Positions 23,485 to 32,558 are shown, counted from the stretch's first letter. The stretch is 37,014 nucleotides of DNA from CAZSHG01 sp964459995 (GCA_964459995.1 CAYWOR010000019.1:1-37014); one strand, 5' to 3'. The notes: generated by a model from the letters alone, not told the origin. A program made the numbers and translations.

Positions 23485-24150
23485 ATGGCTACGAAAAAAA
23501 GAGACAACTCGATTAAAAATGGATATTTGAGCTTCGTGGATAAGGTCGCGAGGGCGATGTCGAAAACCGGCCTAAGCCCGACCTTTTACACGATAACCGG
23601 TTTTGTGCTGGCGATATTTGCCGGAGTAGCACTTTGGCTCGGGCATCTGATAATCGGTGGAATCCTCCTGTTCGCGGGCGGGATTTTCGACAGCATGGAC
23701 GGTGCGATTGCAAGGCTCAACGGCAGAGCGACAAAATTCGGCGCACTCCTCGATTCGACCTTGGACAGATATTCCGAATTTGCGATTTACCTCGGGTTCT
23801 ATGGCTATCTCGGGCATTCCTATGCGAAATTCGTCGAATTTTATCAAATAATGGCGATATTTGCATTGGTCGGTTCGGTAATGGTTAGCTATGTCCGCGC
23901 GCGAAGCGAGGGACTTGGAATAGCATGCTCGGTGGGATTCTGGCAAAGACCGGAAAGAATTATCGCTCTGGGGACAGCATCGATTTTCACAGGATTTCTG
24001 AACCCCTTGTTTATCTCTATATCATATAACTATATGCACGATTTTTTCATAAAACTCGTGCTGATCGTTCTCGCTATAGGAACCAATATCACTGCAGTTG
24101 GAAGACTTTTCCATGGCAGAGATTTCCTTCGGGAAAAAGGCCTGAATTAA
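23485..24150 (+). CDS. CDP-alcohol phosphatidyltransferase, probable phosphatidylinositol(-phosphate) synthase
   Basis: The 221-aa membrane protein has the complete family motif from Asp69: DxxDGxxAR (Asp69, Asp72, Arg77), then Gly86, Asp90 and Asp94, with about six helices. The family joins a CDP-activated lipid to an alcohol phosphate. The inositol-3-phosphate synthase gene starts 13 bases downstream, so inositol phosphate is the likely acceptor and a phosphatidylinositol-type lipid the likely product. That choice rests on context; glycerol phosphate is the main alternative. Confidence 0.85.
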   Translation: MATKKRDNSIKNGYLSFVDKVARAMSKTGLSPTFYTITGFVLAIFAGVALWLGHLIIGGILLFAGGIFDSMDGAIARLNGRATKFGALLDSTLDRYSEFAIYLGFYGYLGHSYAKFVEFYQIMAIFALVGSVMVSYVRARSEGLGIACSVGFWQRPERIIALGTASIFTGFLNPLFISISYNYMHDFFIKLVLIVLAIGTNITAVGRLFHGRDFLREKGLN

Positions 24151-24163
24151 GGATTGGAGCAAA

Positions 24164-25261
24164 ATGGCAAACAAAGTTAGAGTGGCGATTATTGGCGTGG
24201 GGAACTGCGCGAGTTCTTTGGTGCAGGGCGTTCATTACTACGCCGATGCCAAAGCCGGCGATTTCGTTCCGGGGCTTATGCATGTCGATCTCGGCGGAAT
24301 TCATATTAACGACATCGAGTTCTCCGCCGCTTTCGATATCGACAAAAATAAAGTCGGAAAAGACCTCTCTGAAGCGATTTTTACTAAGCCGAATTGCACA
24401 ACAAAATTCTTTGAAAATGTCCCTCATCTCGACGTGAAGGTGCATCGCGGAATGACCCACGACGGCCTCGGCAAATACCTCAAAGAGATTATTGAAAAAG
24501 CCCCCGGCCCCACCGACGACATCGTGAATATCCTAAAAGATACCGGCACGGATGTTGTCGTCAACTATCTGCCGGTCGGCTCCGAAGAGGCCACCAAATG
24601 GTATGTCGAACAGATTCTCGACGCCGGTTGCGGCTTTGTTAATTGCATTCCCGTCTTCATCGCCAGAGAACAATATTGGCAAAACCGCTTCAAACAGCGT
24701 GGTCTGCCGGTTATAGGCGACGATATCAAATCGCAGGTCGGCGCAACAATACTCCACAGAGTCCTAACCAACCTCTTCCTCGACCGCGGAATGCCAATAG
24801 ACCGAACATACCAGCTCAACACCGGCGGGAACACAGATTTTCTTAATATGCTCGAACGCGCACGCCTCGACAGCAAAAAAGAATCGAAGACCAATGCCGT
24901 GAAATCCCAAATAGAGCGGCGCGGGCGTTCAATCGACCCCGAAAACATCCATGTCGGCCCATCCGATTTCGTCGCATGGCAAAAGGACAACAAAATCTGC
25001 TATCTTCGCATCGAAGGCCGCCATTTCGGCGATGTCCCGATGAATCTCGAATGCAGGCTTTCTGTCGAGGACTCCCCTAACAGCGCAGGTGTTGTTATCG
25101 ACGCGGTCCGCATAGTCAAACTCGCCATGAATGCCGGCATATCAGGCTCCCTCGACGGGCCTTCGAGCTATTTTATGAAATCGCCGCCAATCCAGTTCGA
25201 CGACGGCGAAGCGAGACGCCTCACAGAGGAATTCATCGCACAAAATCCCTTCGGTAATTAA
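24164..25261 (+). CDS. ino1: inositol-3-phosphate synthase
   Basis: The 365-aa protein matches the compact bacterial/archaeal Ino1. The NAD-binding motif IGVGNCASSLVQG is near residue 10, followed by PVGSEEATKWYVEQ, and the catalytic region GDDIKSQVGATILHR near residue 185 contains the conserved lysine. It converts glucose-6-phosphate to inositol-3-phosphate using NAD. It sits in one operon with the lipid synthase upstream. After the TAA at 25259-25261 the same frame stays open into the MATE gene. Confidence 0.95.
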   Translation: MANKVRVAIIGVGNCASSLVQGVHYYADAKAGDFVPGLMHVDLGGIHINDIEFSAAFDIDKNKVGKDLSEAIFTKPNCTTKFFENVPHLDVKVHRGMTHDGLGKYLKEIIEKAPGPTDDIVNILKDTGTDVVVNYLPVGSEEATKWYVEQILDAGCGFVNCIPVFIAREQYWQNRFKQRGLPVIGDDIKSQVGATILHRVLTNLFLDRGMPIDRTYQLNTGGNTDFLNMLERARLDSKKESKTNAVKSQIERRGRSIDPENIHVGPSDFVAWQKDNKICYLRIEGRHFGDVPMNLECRLSVEDSPNSAGVVIDAVRIVKLAMNAGISGSLDGPSSYFMKSPPIQFDDGEARRLTEEFIAQNPFGN

Positions 25262-25309
25262 CCGAAAGGCAACATCCAGCCGAATAGAATCGGCCTCGAA
25301 TCGACTCTA

Positions 25310-26707
25310 TTGACCGAAGACCTCGACATTCGCCAAACGTCCTGTGTGCAGGATACCTCCGAGGGAACATTCCCGTCCTCGGCGCCGCCGCCCGACTCCA
25401 GAAAGGCTGTCGCACCGGCGGTAATAGACCTGCTCTCGACCACTGTCCTAATCGTTTTCGAGGGGATTCTGCTTGGAAGATTCTCCAGTGCGGCACTGGC
25501 CGGCGGCGGAATGGGGCTTCAGTCTCTGTTTCTCGTATTCACAGTCATTCTGACCTTCGTCATGGGCGCTTCGGTGCCAATATCGAGGCTTGTCGGCGCA
25601 GGAAAAAAAGACGAAGCAGACCGACTCTTCAGCAACGCGATTGGAAGCGTCCTCGGAATAGGTTTGATTTTTGCCTTAATCTCGCTATCAATGGCGGGAT
25701 TCATTTTCCGGAATATTTTTGGCGCGGTCGGCGATGTGGAAACCGCAGGCGTGGGATATTTCCGCACCGTCGCCTTTTTTATGCCGATGATTGCGCTCAA
25801 TTTCTCTGGCACAGGGATTCTTCGTGCCACTGGCGATGCCTTTTCCGCAATGATGGCCAACCTCACGGCAAATCTTCTCTCGGCTTTTTTAGCGATAATT
25901 TTTGTTTTCGGTTACGAGCCGATAGGAATACCCGCAATGGGCGCAAAAGGCTCCGCGCTGGCTCTCGGAATCGGCCAAACTTTTGGAATGATAATATTCC
26001 TGCGATACGTCCTTTCGCGAAAAACAGCTATCACATTACATTTACGCGATATCGTAGCCCCAAAATGGGCATCGATAAAAAGAATCGTTAAAATCGGTCT
26101 ACCGGTAACAGCCGAACAGTTTTTCTGGATGGCCGGTCAGATAATCATCGTAGCATACATCGGAAGGCTCGGTGAAACATCCCTCGCCGCACATCAGATA
26201 ATTATTCGGCTGACACAAACTCTCGGTGTTGTGTATCAGGGGTTCGCCTTCGGGAATATGGCGCTTTGCGGACGGCATATCGGTGCCGACAATGAGATCC
26301 GTGCGATCCTACTCTCGCGAAAGATAAGATACATCAGCCTTGCAATCTCGATTATACTCGGCGCAATCGTTTATTTCAATGCCGAAGCTATCGTCCACCT
26401 TTTCACTTTCGATCCAAAGGTGATGGAGCTTGCAATAATTCTCATTCCGATCCTCGCGCTTCAGCAAATCCCGAAATCCCAAACGATGATAACCACCAGC
26501 GAGCTTCGCGCACGCGGGGACCTTATTTTTATCGCCGAAATTGCAGGTATCACTGTTGCGATAAATATAATCGGATTTTCCTATATCGGCGTATTTGTCT
26601 TCGGATGGGGATTGCCGCTAATTTGGGTTGTCCATGTTCTCGACGAGGTTGTCAGATATGCAATCCATCTCCTTCGAATGCGCCAACGGATTGTCAAAGC
26701 GGTCTAA
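25310..26707 (+). CDS. MATE family multidrug/sodium efflux transporter
   Basis: The protein has 12 predicted helices and the MATE two-half layout: an early FEGILLGRFSSAALAGGGMG segment, the GASVPISRLVGAGKKDEADR loop, and the matching GNMALCGRHIGADNEI loop in the second half. No ATG or ribosome binding site precedes it. TTG 25310 (465 aa) is the earliest possible start after the ino1 stop, and GTG codons a little later are alternatives. The first helix begins near residue 32, so either works. It probably exports organic cations or lipid-linked compounds by Na+ or H+ antiport. Confidence 0.85.
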   Translation: MTEDLDIRQTSCVQDTSEGTFPSSAPPPDSRKAVAPAVIDLLSTTVLIVFEGILLGRFSSAALAGGGMGLQSLFLVFTVILTFVMGASVPISRLVGAGKKDEADRLFSNAIGSVLGIGLIFALISLSMAGFIFRNIFGAVGDVETAGVGYFRTVAFFMPMIALNFSGTGILRATGDAFSAMMANLTANLLSAFLAIIFVFGYEPIGIPAMGAKGSALALGIGQTFGMIIFLRYVLSRKTAITLHLRDIVAPKWASIKRIVKIGLPVTAEQFFWMAGQIIIVAYIGRLGETSLAAHQIIIRLTQTLGVVYQGFAFGNMALCGRHIGADNEIRAILLSRKIRYISLAISIILGAIVYFNAEAIVHLFTFDPKVMELAIILIPILALQQIPKSQTMITTSELRARGDLIFIAEIAGITVAINIIGFSYIGVFVFGWGLPLIWVVHVLDEVVRYAIHLLRMRQRIVKAV

Positions 26708-26823
26708 CAAGCGAACGAGATCGAGAAATCTATTCTTATAAATTCCGAGGAGACAAATATTCTCCAATGCAGTGATTGAACAATATCACCAAAGCGCTCT
26801 TCACTTCGATAAGCTCGATGCTA

Positions 26824-26853
26824 AAAGAAAAAGGCGGCATAGATAGCCGCCTC
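26824..26853 (-). terminator. intrinsic terminator of the outer-membrane-type gene
   Basis: On the minus strand GGCGGC/GCCGCC (26833-26851) with a 7-base loop is followed by a T-rich run (26824-26832), 26 bases past the stop codon at 26879. It may also stop the convergent MATE transcript. Confidence 0.75.
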
Positions 26854-26878
26854 ATTGTTAATCAGCTAATTGTCTGAG

Positions 26879-27385
26879 TTATTTGCCGAGGTCGTAGCGG
26901 ATACCGCCGCGAATACCGATAACCGTCTCGGAATCGCTATAATCGCCATACCCAGTGTCGTAGCTCATGGACATGATGCCGATAATCAGCTCTGCGAAGG
27001 GGCGAAGCGCGCTCTTCGGACTTCCAAATTCCGCGCCGCCACCGATATTCAGCTGAAGAAATGTGTAGTTTTCCCAAGAATTTAACTGAAGACCTGCAAC
27101 GGCATAGGGCAGGACCGTCGAATTCGCCATCGGGAAGAACATAAGTGCGTCAACTTCGCTTCCCGTGCTCAAATACAGCGCCGTGGGGTCGAACTGAAGA
27201 CGAAGCAGAATAAACCGGACAGCAAGCCTTTCGTTAAGATCGACAATGCCGCCGCCATCGAGCATGAAAGCAGTGCCGTCGCCCATTGCCAAATGACCGG
27301 CGCCTTCGAGCTTGAGATTTAGCTTCGCATAGGCTCCGCTTACAAGCACGAGAGCGGTTAAAACGATGATGATTGTCCTTTTCAT
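26879..27385 (-). CDS. small outer-membrane-type beta-barrel protein, 168 aa
   Basis: The product has a clear signal peptide (MKRTIIIVLTALVLVSGAYA) and then alternating short amphipathic strands rich in Gly and aromatic residues, as in OmpW- or OmpX-sized barrels. It ends in a strand (IRGGIRYDLGK). No specific family is recognised. AAAGGAGG precedes the ATG, and promoter (27424-27452) and terminator (26824) frame it as a single-gene unit. High expression is plausible from these signals. The function is unknown. Confidence 0.8.
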   Translation of the reverse strand: MKRTIIIVLTALVLVSGAYAKLNLKLEGAGHLAMGDGTAFMLDGGGIVDLNERLAVRFILLRLQFDPTALYLSTGSEVDALMFFPMANSTVLPYAVAGLQLNSWENYTFLQLNIGGGAEFGSPKSALRPFAELIIGIMSMSYDTGYGDYSDSETVIGIRGGIRYDLGK

Positions 27386-27423
27386 AAAGCCTCCTTTAAA
27401 AAATTATTAGTTTTGCTATGCAC

Positions 27424-27452
27424 GAAATAAACCCCATTTTCGCTTTTGTCAA
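27424..27452 (-). promoter_or_regulatory. promoter of the outer-membrane-type gene
   Basis: The minus strand shows consensus TTGACA (27447-27452), a 17-base spacer and TATTTC (27424-27429), about 40 bases before the ATG at 27385. Confidence 0.5.
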
Positions 27453-27515
27453 GGCTAATCGTAACAATCTCGGAAAAATCCTTTTTACAAATGTCGGAAT
27501 AAATGGGATTTTAGC

Positions 27516-27544
27516 TTGACAATTGCCCCCCTCGGCAATATTAT
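27516..27544 (+). promoter_or_regulatory. rpmH promoter
   Basis: Consensus TTGACA (27516-27521), a 17-base spacer and TATTAT (27539-27544) form the best promoter in the window, leaving a leader of about 55 bases. Confidence 0.75.
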
Positions 27545-27606
27545 TCCGGCTTGAATGGTCGGTATTGTGCCGAACTATCGATAATAATTTATTGAAAGGA
27601 TATAAA

Positions 27607-27768
27607 ATGCGAATCCGCACAACAAGCAACAAAAGACGCCTTCGCAAGCACGGTTTCCGCGAGAGGATGAGCAGTCCCACCGGAAGGCGGGTGCTCTCCG
27701 ACCGTAGAAAAAAGGGACGGCACCAGCTAACTGTTTCCGTGCCCAAGAAAGGCCAGACGAAGCGTTAG
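27607..27768 (+). CDS. rpmH: 50S ribosomal protein L34
   Basis: The 53-aa basic protein has the L34 core (RRLRKHGFRERMSSPTGRRVLSDRR), with a slightly long Lys/Arg-rich C-terminus. GAAAGGA precedes the ATG at 27607. It opens the conserved rpmH-rnpA-yidD-yidC-mnmE block that lies near the replication origin in many bacteria. No dnaA or DnaA-box cluster is seen next to it here. Confidence 0.95.
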   Translation: MRIRTTSNKRRLRKHGFRERMSSPTGRRVLSDRRKKGRHQLTVSVPKKGQTKR

Positions 27769-28113
27769 ATGGCTCTTCCGACGGAATTGCGGCTTAAAAA
27801 ACTCTCTGATTTCGAGAAACTCAGAACTCCAAAGGCCGTTTTTCCGTCGGGATATCTCATTCTCAAATGTGCCGAAGCCGGCGACGGCTCGAAATTCGGT
27901 TTCGCGGTTTCCAAAAGGCTCGCCGGTTCGGTGTTGCGAAATAGAATACGCCGCATTCTTTCTGAGTGGGTGAGGAGCAATGTCGAGGAATTTCCCGATG
28001 GATATCTTTGGCTGATCATCCTGCGAAAACTTCCCGAGCCGATGTCGGTTTTGTCCCAAACCCTGAGGGACGATATTCAGAAACTCGCCCGAAAGGCATC
28101 AAGTGAGCTTTAG
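27769..28113 (+). CDS. rnpA: ribonuclease P protein component
   Basis: The 114-aa basic protein has the RNR-type motif KRLAGSVLRNRIRRILSEWVR (from about residue 48), which binds the P RNA. It begins directly after the rpmH stop with no gap. With the catalytic RNA it trims the 5' ends of tRNAs. It overlaps yidD by 11 bases. Confidence 0.94.
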   Translation: MALPTELRLKKLSDFEKLRTPKAVFPSGYLILKCAEAGDGSKFGFAVSKRLAGSVLRNRIRRILSEWVRSNVEEFPDGYLWLIILRKLPEPMSVLSQTLRDDIQKLARKASSEL

Positions 28114-28363
28114 ACGGATAAATCCACTTCGATTGATAATTCTGGGCGCTATAAAGCTCTATCAGCACACCCTTGGCAGAATACTGCCGAATTCATGCCG
28201 TTTCTACCCGACCTGCTCCACATACGCCTACGACGCCGTTATGCGCTTTGGCGTTATGCGCGGCGGATGGATGGCGGTTAAAAGGATTTCGAGATGCCAC
28301 CCCTTCAACGCCGGTGGTTTTGATCCGGTGCCAATGCCCAAAAAAGAGGGAACAAATGGATAA
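28103..28363 (+). CDS. yidD: membrane protein insertion efficiency factor YidD
   Basis: The 86-aa protein matches YidD: an N-terminal amphipathic helix, the cysteine motif CRFYPTCSTYAYDAV and the C-terminal RISRCHPFNAGGFDPVP. It starts at GTG 28103 inside rnpA and overlaps yidC by eight bases. It assists YidC-dependent membrane insertion. Confidence 0.95.
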   Translation: MSFRRINPLRLIILGAIKLYQHTLGRILPNSCRFYPTCSTYAYDAVMRFGVMRGGWMAVKRISRCHPFNAGGFDPVPMPKKEGTNG

Positions 28364-30074
28364 GCGAACAGTTGTCGGCATTATTATACTCGCCGCAGTT
28401 TTAATATTGATGCCCTATTACCAAAAAATAATCGGCGGCGGAAACACAGCCGCGACATCAGCAGATACTTTAAGCTCCGCAGATGTCGATAGAACAACTG
28501 TCCAGCGCGAAGTTACCCAAGAGAGAAGCGGGACACCCTCTCAGGAGTTTCTCGATGTAGAGCAAAGAAGCTCTTCCGACGGAACAGACCTCGTCTCGCG
28601 CGAAAATGATGACCAAGAACGCGAGCTTGTGCCCGAAAAACGAATCTATGTCAGCACCGACAAAATGGAATTCGTCCTCACTACGAAGGGTGGAGATATT
28701 CTATCTGCCTTAAGCAGGGAGTTTTTTGATTTATGGGGCAAGCCGCTCGAATATTGCCCCTCCGAAATAACCGGCGCGAACCTTCCAATAACGGCATATC
28801 GCGGAAGACAACGAATTACCTCCGAAGCACTCGATTTTGTCGCGGATATAGACACTCTTATACTCACCGAGCACGATACCGCCGGCGCAGTTACATTCAC
28901 TGCTATGCTTCCCGGCGGCGGAATGATACAGCGCCGCTATCATTTCAGATATGGTGATTACACCTTCTCGCACACCACTCTTTTCGGCGAAGACGATACC
29001 GAATCCGGCGATTATATCGAAGAGAGCGTCCTTTGGTGGCGAAAAGGTCTCGAACCCTCCGACCCGGATATCAAGGGTAATGTAAGCGCGAACTACCGCA
29101 TAGGCTATATGATGGGCGGCTCCTACAGCGACGAGAAGTTTAGCACAAGCCAAACACCCCAGATTTCTTTCGACGGCAACACCGATTTCGTTGCGACACA
29201 CAATAAATATTTCGCGGTGATAATCGCTCCGGAGGAAGGGCTTGCACAGGGTGTCCGTGGCGAGGGCGTATGGTTTTCCGCCGAGAATTTCGGCAAAGAG
29301 AAGCTTCAGGTGCCCGCGCTGGGAGTTGGGCTTGTCCGCCGTATCGACGAAGGCCCAATTATCCGTAGAGATATAGTCTATCTCGGCCCACGCGATTATA
29401 CAACCCTAAAGCACTACGATAGAGGCTTCGAGAAAATCGTAAACCTCGGATGGTCGATTCTTCAGCCGCTCACTAAGCTTTTCATGTGGATTTTCGAGTG
29501 GCTCTATGGGTTAATCGGCAATTATGGTTTCGTAATCATCATTTTTTCAATCATCATAAAACTGCTTCTCCTGCCCCTGTCCGGCAAACAGATGGAGAGC
29601 ATGAAGAGGATGAAAGACCTCGAACCAAAGCTCGCAGAGCTTCGAGAGCAGTATAAAACCGACGTCAAAAAGCTTAACGAAGAAACGATGAAACTCTACC
29701 AAAAGGAGGGCATCAACCCGATGAGCGGATGTCTTCCGCTTCTTCCGCAGATGCCGGTTTTCTTCGCTCTTTTTGCCCTTCTAAGAAACTCCTTCGCCCT
29801 TCGCGGCGCGCCTTTCATGCTCTGGATAAATGATCTTTCTCTGAGCGACCCTTACTATGTCCTGCCGATATTGATGGCTGTTACAATGTTCATCCAGCAG
29901 AAAATCACTGTTCGTGACCCAAAGCAGAAGATGATGGTATATTTTATGCCGATATTCTTCCTGTTTATTTTCAGAAACATGCCGTCGGGACTAGTGCTCT
30001 ATTGGTTTACCTTCAATATTTTTTCGCTCGCCCAGACACTTTGGACAGAGCGGAGCAATTCCAAAACGGCTTAG
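28356..30074 (+). CDS. yidC: membrane protein insertase YidC
   Basis: The 572-aa protein has the Gram-negative layout: one N-terminal helix (about residues 5-25), a linker rich in Ser/Glu/Arg, a periplasmic beta-sandwich domain (about 100-350), and a five-helix insertase core. The core includes FEWLYGLIGNYGFVIIIFSI and QKMMVYFMPIFFLFIF. ATG 28356 is chosen because AGAGGGA precedes it and the MDKRTVVGIIIL start is canonical; the longer in-frame start lies inside yidD. Confidence 0.96.
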   Translation: MDKRTVVGIIILAAVLILMPYYQKIIGGGNTAATSADTLSSADVDRTTVQREVTQERSGTPSQEFLDVEQRSSSDGTDLVSRENDDQERELVPEKRIYVSTDKMEFVLTTKGGDILSALSREFFDLWGKPLEYCPSEITGANLPITAYRGRQRITSEALDFVADIDTLILTEHDTAGAVTFTAMLPGGGMIQRRYHFRYGDYTFSHTTLFGEDDTESGDYIEESVLWWRKGLEPSDPDIKGNVSANYRIGYMMGGSYSDEKFSTSQTPQISFDGNTDFVATHNKYFAVIIAPEEGLAQGVRGEGVWFSAENFGKEKLQVPALGVGLVRRIDEGPIIRRDIVYLGPRDYTTLKHYDRGFEKIVNLGWSILQPLTKLFMWIFEWLYGLIGNYGFVIIIFSIIIKLLLLPLSGKQMESMKRMKDLEPKLAELREQYKTDVKKLNEETMKLYQKEGINPMSGCLPLLPQMPVFFALFALLRNSFALRGAPFMLWINDLSLSDPYYVLPILMAVTMFIQQKITVRDPKQKMMVYFMPIFFLFIFRNMPSGLVLYWFTFNIFSLAQTLWTERSNSKTA

Positions 30075-30083
30075 TTCGCGCGG

Positions 30084-31436
30084 ATGGCTGATATTCCGCA
30101 AATTTTAGAACTTCCCGAAAACGATACAATCGTCGCGTTGGCCACGCCTACCGGAAGAGGCGCGTTGGCTATTTTAAGAATTTCCGGGTCGGATTCCATC
30201 AGCGTTGTGTCCGAAATTTGGAAGGGAAAAAACCCACTCGACTCGATGCGTGGCGGCTCGGCGAGCGTCGGGATTATAGACATCGGAGATCTTCGCGAGA
30301 AAGCTGTCGCCACGGTTTGGCGTGCCCCGAATTCATACACAGGACAGGATATAATCGAACTGACAATACACGGAAGCCACCCTTTGGTTGTCGAGATAGA
30401 AAGGGCGATAATCGAGCGCGGTGCAAGGGCGGCGGCACCCGGCGAGTTCACATACAGAGCACTTTTGAATGGCAAGATGAACCTCTCGGAGGCCGGCGCG
30501 GTGAAAGCGCTTATCGACGCTCCCGGAATAGCCGCCGTGCGAGCTGTTTCGAGGACGTTGTCCGGCGAGTTTGAGGGGAAGGTTCGGGAGATTTTAGACA
30601 AACTCTCGCGAATTAATCTGGATTTGGTGGCGGACACAGAGTTCCCCGAGGCGGTCGAAATTCTTTCGCCGGATTCAATAGACACAGAAATCGAAAGCAT
30701 CCTTTCGGAAACATCTGCACTTTTTGAGAGAATGCGTGCGGGTGGGAAACTTGCAAAGTTGATGTCTGTGGTTATTATCGGACCTCCGAACGCGGGGAAA
30801 TCGACCCTCGCGAATGCGCTTCTCGGAAGGGTGCGGAGCATTGTCCATTCCGAGCCGGGAACTACACGCGACCTTATCGAGTCCGAGTGCGATTTCGGCG
30901 GAGTTCCGGCATTATTGGTCGATACGGCCGGTCTTCGAGACACTGATCACGGAATCGAACTAATCGGCGTCGATCTCGCACATAAACGCCTCGCCTCGGC
31001 GGATTTGGTAATCAATGTCATCGATTTTTCGCTTCCGCTTACTGCCGAAATCGAAAAAACTCTCCTCCTGACTGACAAAATGGATAGAATTGTTGTTTTA
31101 AACAAGAAAGACATTGCGCAAAATTGTGATTTTGAAGGCGGCATCGAGGTTAGCTCGCTCATGGGCGAGGGAATCGAAGATTTGCGTGGAATTATCGCGA
31201 AAAGGCTTATTGGAGAAGAGCGAGAAGCTCTTTGGGCCGGAGAGTGGCAAATCGACAGGGTCTCGAAAGCCTTGGATTGCTTAGTGAACGCGCTTATTGC
31301 TTTTAAAACCAATGCCACCGATGCCGCTCTCGAAGAACTTCTCGAAGCCGAAAAGGCTCTTCGCGGTGCAATTGGCGAAAACGCAGGGAAAGATATTATT
31401 GCGAGGGTTCTCGACGATTTCTGTATTGGCAAATAG
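30084..31436 (+). CDS. mnmE: tRNA uridine-5-carboxymethylaminomethyl modification GTPase MnmE
   Basis: The 450-aa protein has an N-terminal tetrahydrofolate-binding domain (TIVALATPTGRGALAILRISG), a helical domain, an inserted G domain with P-loop GPPNAGKST and DTAGLRDT, and the C-terminal FCIGK motif with the catalytic cysteine. With MnmG it modifies wobble uridine. It lies ten bases after yidC; the jag gene often found between them is missing. Confidence 0.96.
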   Translation: MADIPQILELPENDTIVALATPTGRGALAILRISGSDSISVVSEIWKGKNPLDSMRGGSASVGIIDIGDLREKAVATVWRAPNSYTGQDIIELTIHGSHPLVVEIERAIIERGARAAAPGEFTYRALLNGKMNLSEAGAVKALIDAPGIAAVRAVSRTLSGEFEGKVREILDKLSRINLDLVADTEFPEAVEILSPDSIDTEIESILSETSALFERMRAGGKLAKLMSVVIIGPPNAGKSTLANALLGRVRSIVHSEPGTTRDLIESECDFGGVPALLVDTAGLRDTDHGIELIGVDLAHKRLASADLVINVIDFSLPLTAEIEKTLLLTDKMDRIVVLNKKDIAQNCDFEGGIEVSSLMGEGIEDLRGIIAKRLIGEEREALWAGEWQIDRVSKALDCLVNALIAFKTNATDAALEELLEAEKALRGAIGENAGKDIIARVLDDFCIGK

Positions 31437-31445
31437 CAATTTCGT

Positions 31446-31473
31446 TTGAAATCGTCTTTTATAGGGTTATATT
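31446..31473 (+). promoter_or_regulatory. pta promoter
   Basis: TTGAAA (31446-31451), a 16-base spacer and TATATT (31468-31473) predict a start near 31480. A degenerate Rex-like palindrome, TTTTGAAAATATTTAAAC (31474-31491), covers that point. Confidence 0.55.
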
Positions 31474-31508
31474 TTTTGAAAATATTTAAACCGCGAAAAA
31501 GGAGAAAA

Positions 31509-32495
31509 ATGCAACTCATCGATGATTTCCTCGCCAAGGCCGCGTCGAAAAGCGGCAAGGTCGTTCTTCCGGAGGGACAGGATCCGCGCATGATTTTGGC
31601 CGCCTCTCGCCTCGTCTCCGAGAAAATATGCAATGTCGTTATTCTCGGCAAACCCTCGGAAATACATGCTATCGCCGAAAAAGAGGGGGTTAGTATCGCA
31701 GGAGTAGAGCTTGTCGAGCCGGGCGGAGAGTTGCATGAGGAGTTCGCGCAATTCTATTTCGAAAAACGCAAACATAAGGGTGTCGATCTCGATTCCGCGC
31801 ACAAAATTGTCCTCGATCCGCTTTTCTGGGGCGCAATAATGCTTAGCAAAGGCATGGTTGAGGCATCTATCGCCGGCGCGAATAACTCTACCGGCAATGT
31901 CCTAAAGGCCGCGCTTCATTGCGTCGGTCTTGCAAAGGGCGTAAAGGCGGTATCGAGCTATTTCATAATGCTAATCCCGGAATTCAGAGGGCAGAAAGAT
32001 TATCCTATCGTTTTCGCCGATTGCGCCGTAATCCCGAATCCCGATCCGACCCAGCTGGCCTCGATCGCGATTGCCAGCGCAGACAACACGCGTAAACTTC
32101 TCGGAATAGAACCGATTGTCGCAATGTTGAGTTTTTCCACAAAGGGCAGTGCAGAGCATCCAGATGTCGATAAGGTTCTCGAAGCACTCGCAATAGTGCG
32201 CGAACAGCGTCCTGATATTGCAGTTGACGGCGAGCTTCAAGCCGATGCCGCCCTTATCCCGAAGGTCGGCGAGAAGAAAGCCCCCGGCAGTTCTGTCGCC
32301 GGCAAAGCCAATGTTCTCGTCTTCCCAGACCTCGATGCGGCAAATATCGGATATAAGCTTGTTCAACGTCTTGCCGGTGCCGAAGCTGTCGGACCCTTCA
32401 TTCAGGGTCTCGCAAAGCCTGCAAACGATCTTTCCCGCGGATGCTCGGTCGATGATATAGTAAATGTCTCAGCGATAAGTCTCTTGATGAGCTAA
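31509..32495 (+). CDS. pta: phosphate acetyltransferase
   Basis: The 328-aa protein is the short Pta type (PTA_PTB domain only). Motifs are VVLPEGQDPRMILAA near the N-terminus, GAIMLSKGMVEASIAGA in the centre, and SFSTKGSAEHPDVDKV, GELQADAA and LVFPDLDAANIGYKL in the second half. It interconverts acetyl-CoA and acetyl phosphate; with an acetate kinase it gives ATP. ATG 31509 follows GGAGAAAA and is preferred over the in-frame start at 31446, which lies in the promoter. A phosphotransbutyrylase is the main alternative, but the motifs favour Pta. Confidence 0.93.
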   Translation: MQLIDDFLAKAASKSGKVVLPEGQDPRMILAASRLVSEKICNVVILGKPSEIHAIAEKEGVSIAGVELVEPGGELHEEFAQFYFEKRKHKGVDLDSAHKIVLDPLFWGAIMLSKGMVEASIAGANNSTGNVLKAALHCVGLAKGVKAVSSYFIMLIPEFRGQKDYPIVFADCAVIPNPDPTQLASIAIASADNTRKLLGIEPIVAMLSFSTKGSAEHPDVDKVLEALAIVREQRPDIAVDGELQADAALIPKVGEKKAPGSSVAGKANVLVFPDLDAANIGYKLVQRLAGAEAVGPFIQGLAKPANDLSRGCSVDDIVNVSAISLLMS

Positions 32496-32515
32496 TCCGC
32501 CGATTTACCCCGCGC

Positions 32516-32545
32516 AAAGCCGGCAGTTTACGCCGGCTTTTTTTT
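32516..32545 (+). terminator. intrinsic terminator after pta
   Basis: AAAGCCGGC/GCCGGCTTT (32516-32540) with a 7-base loop runs into eight T residues, about 20 bases after the pta stop. Confidence 0.92.
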
Positions 32546-32558
32546 GTGCGCGATACAA

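Noticed and set aside
24164..26707. Ino1-MATE fusion protein
   Set aside because: A TAA stop separates them and the enzymes are unrelated; the shared frame is noted as a finding but does not show a fusion.
27386..27606. Replication origin beside rpmH
   Set aside because: The gap holds two divergent promoters but no DnaA boxes, and dnaA is not adjacent.
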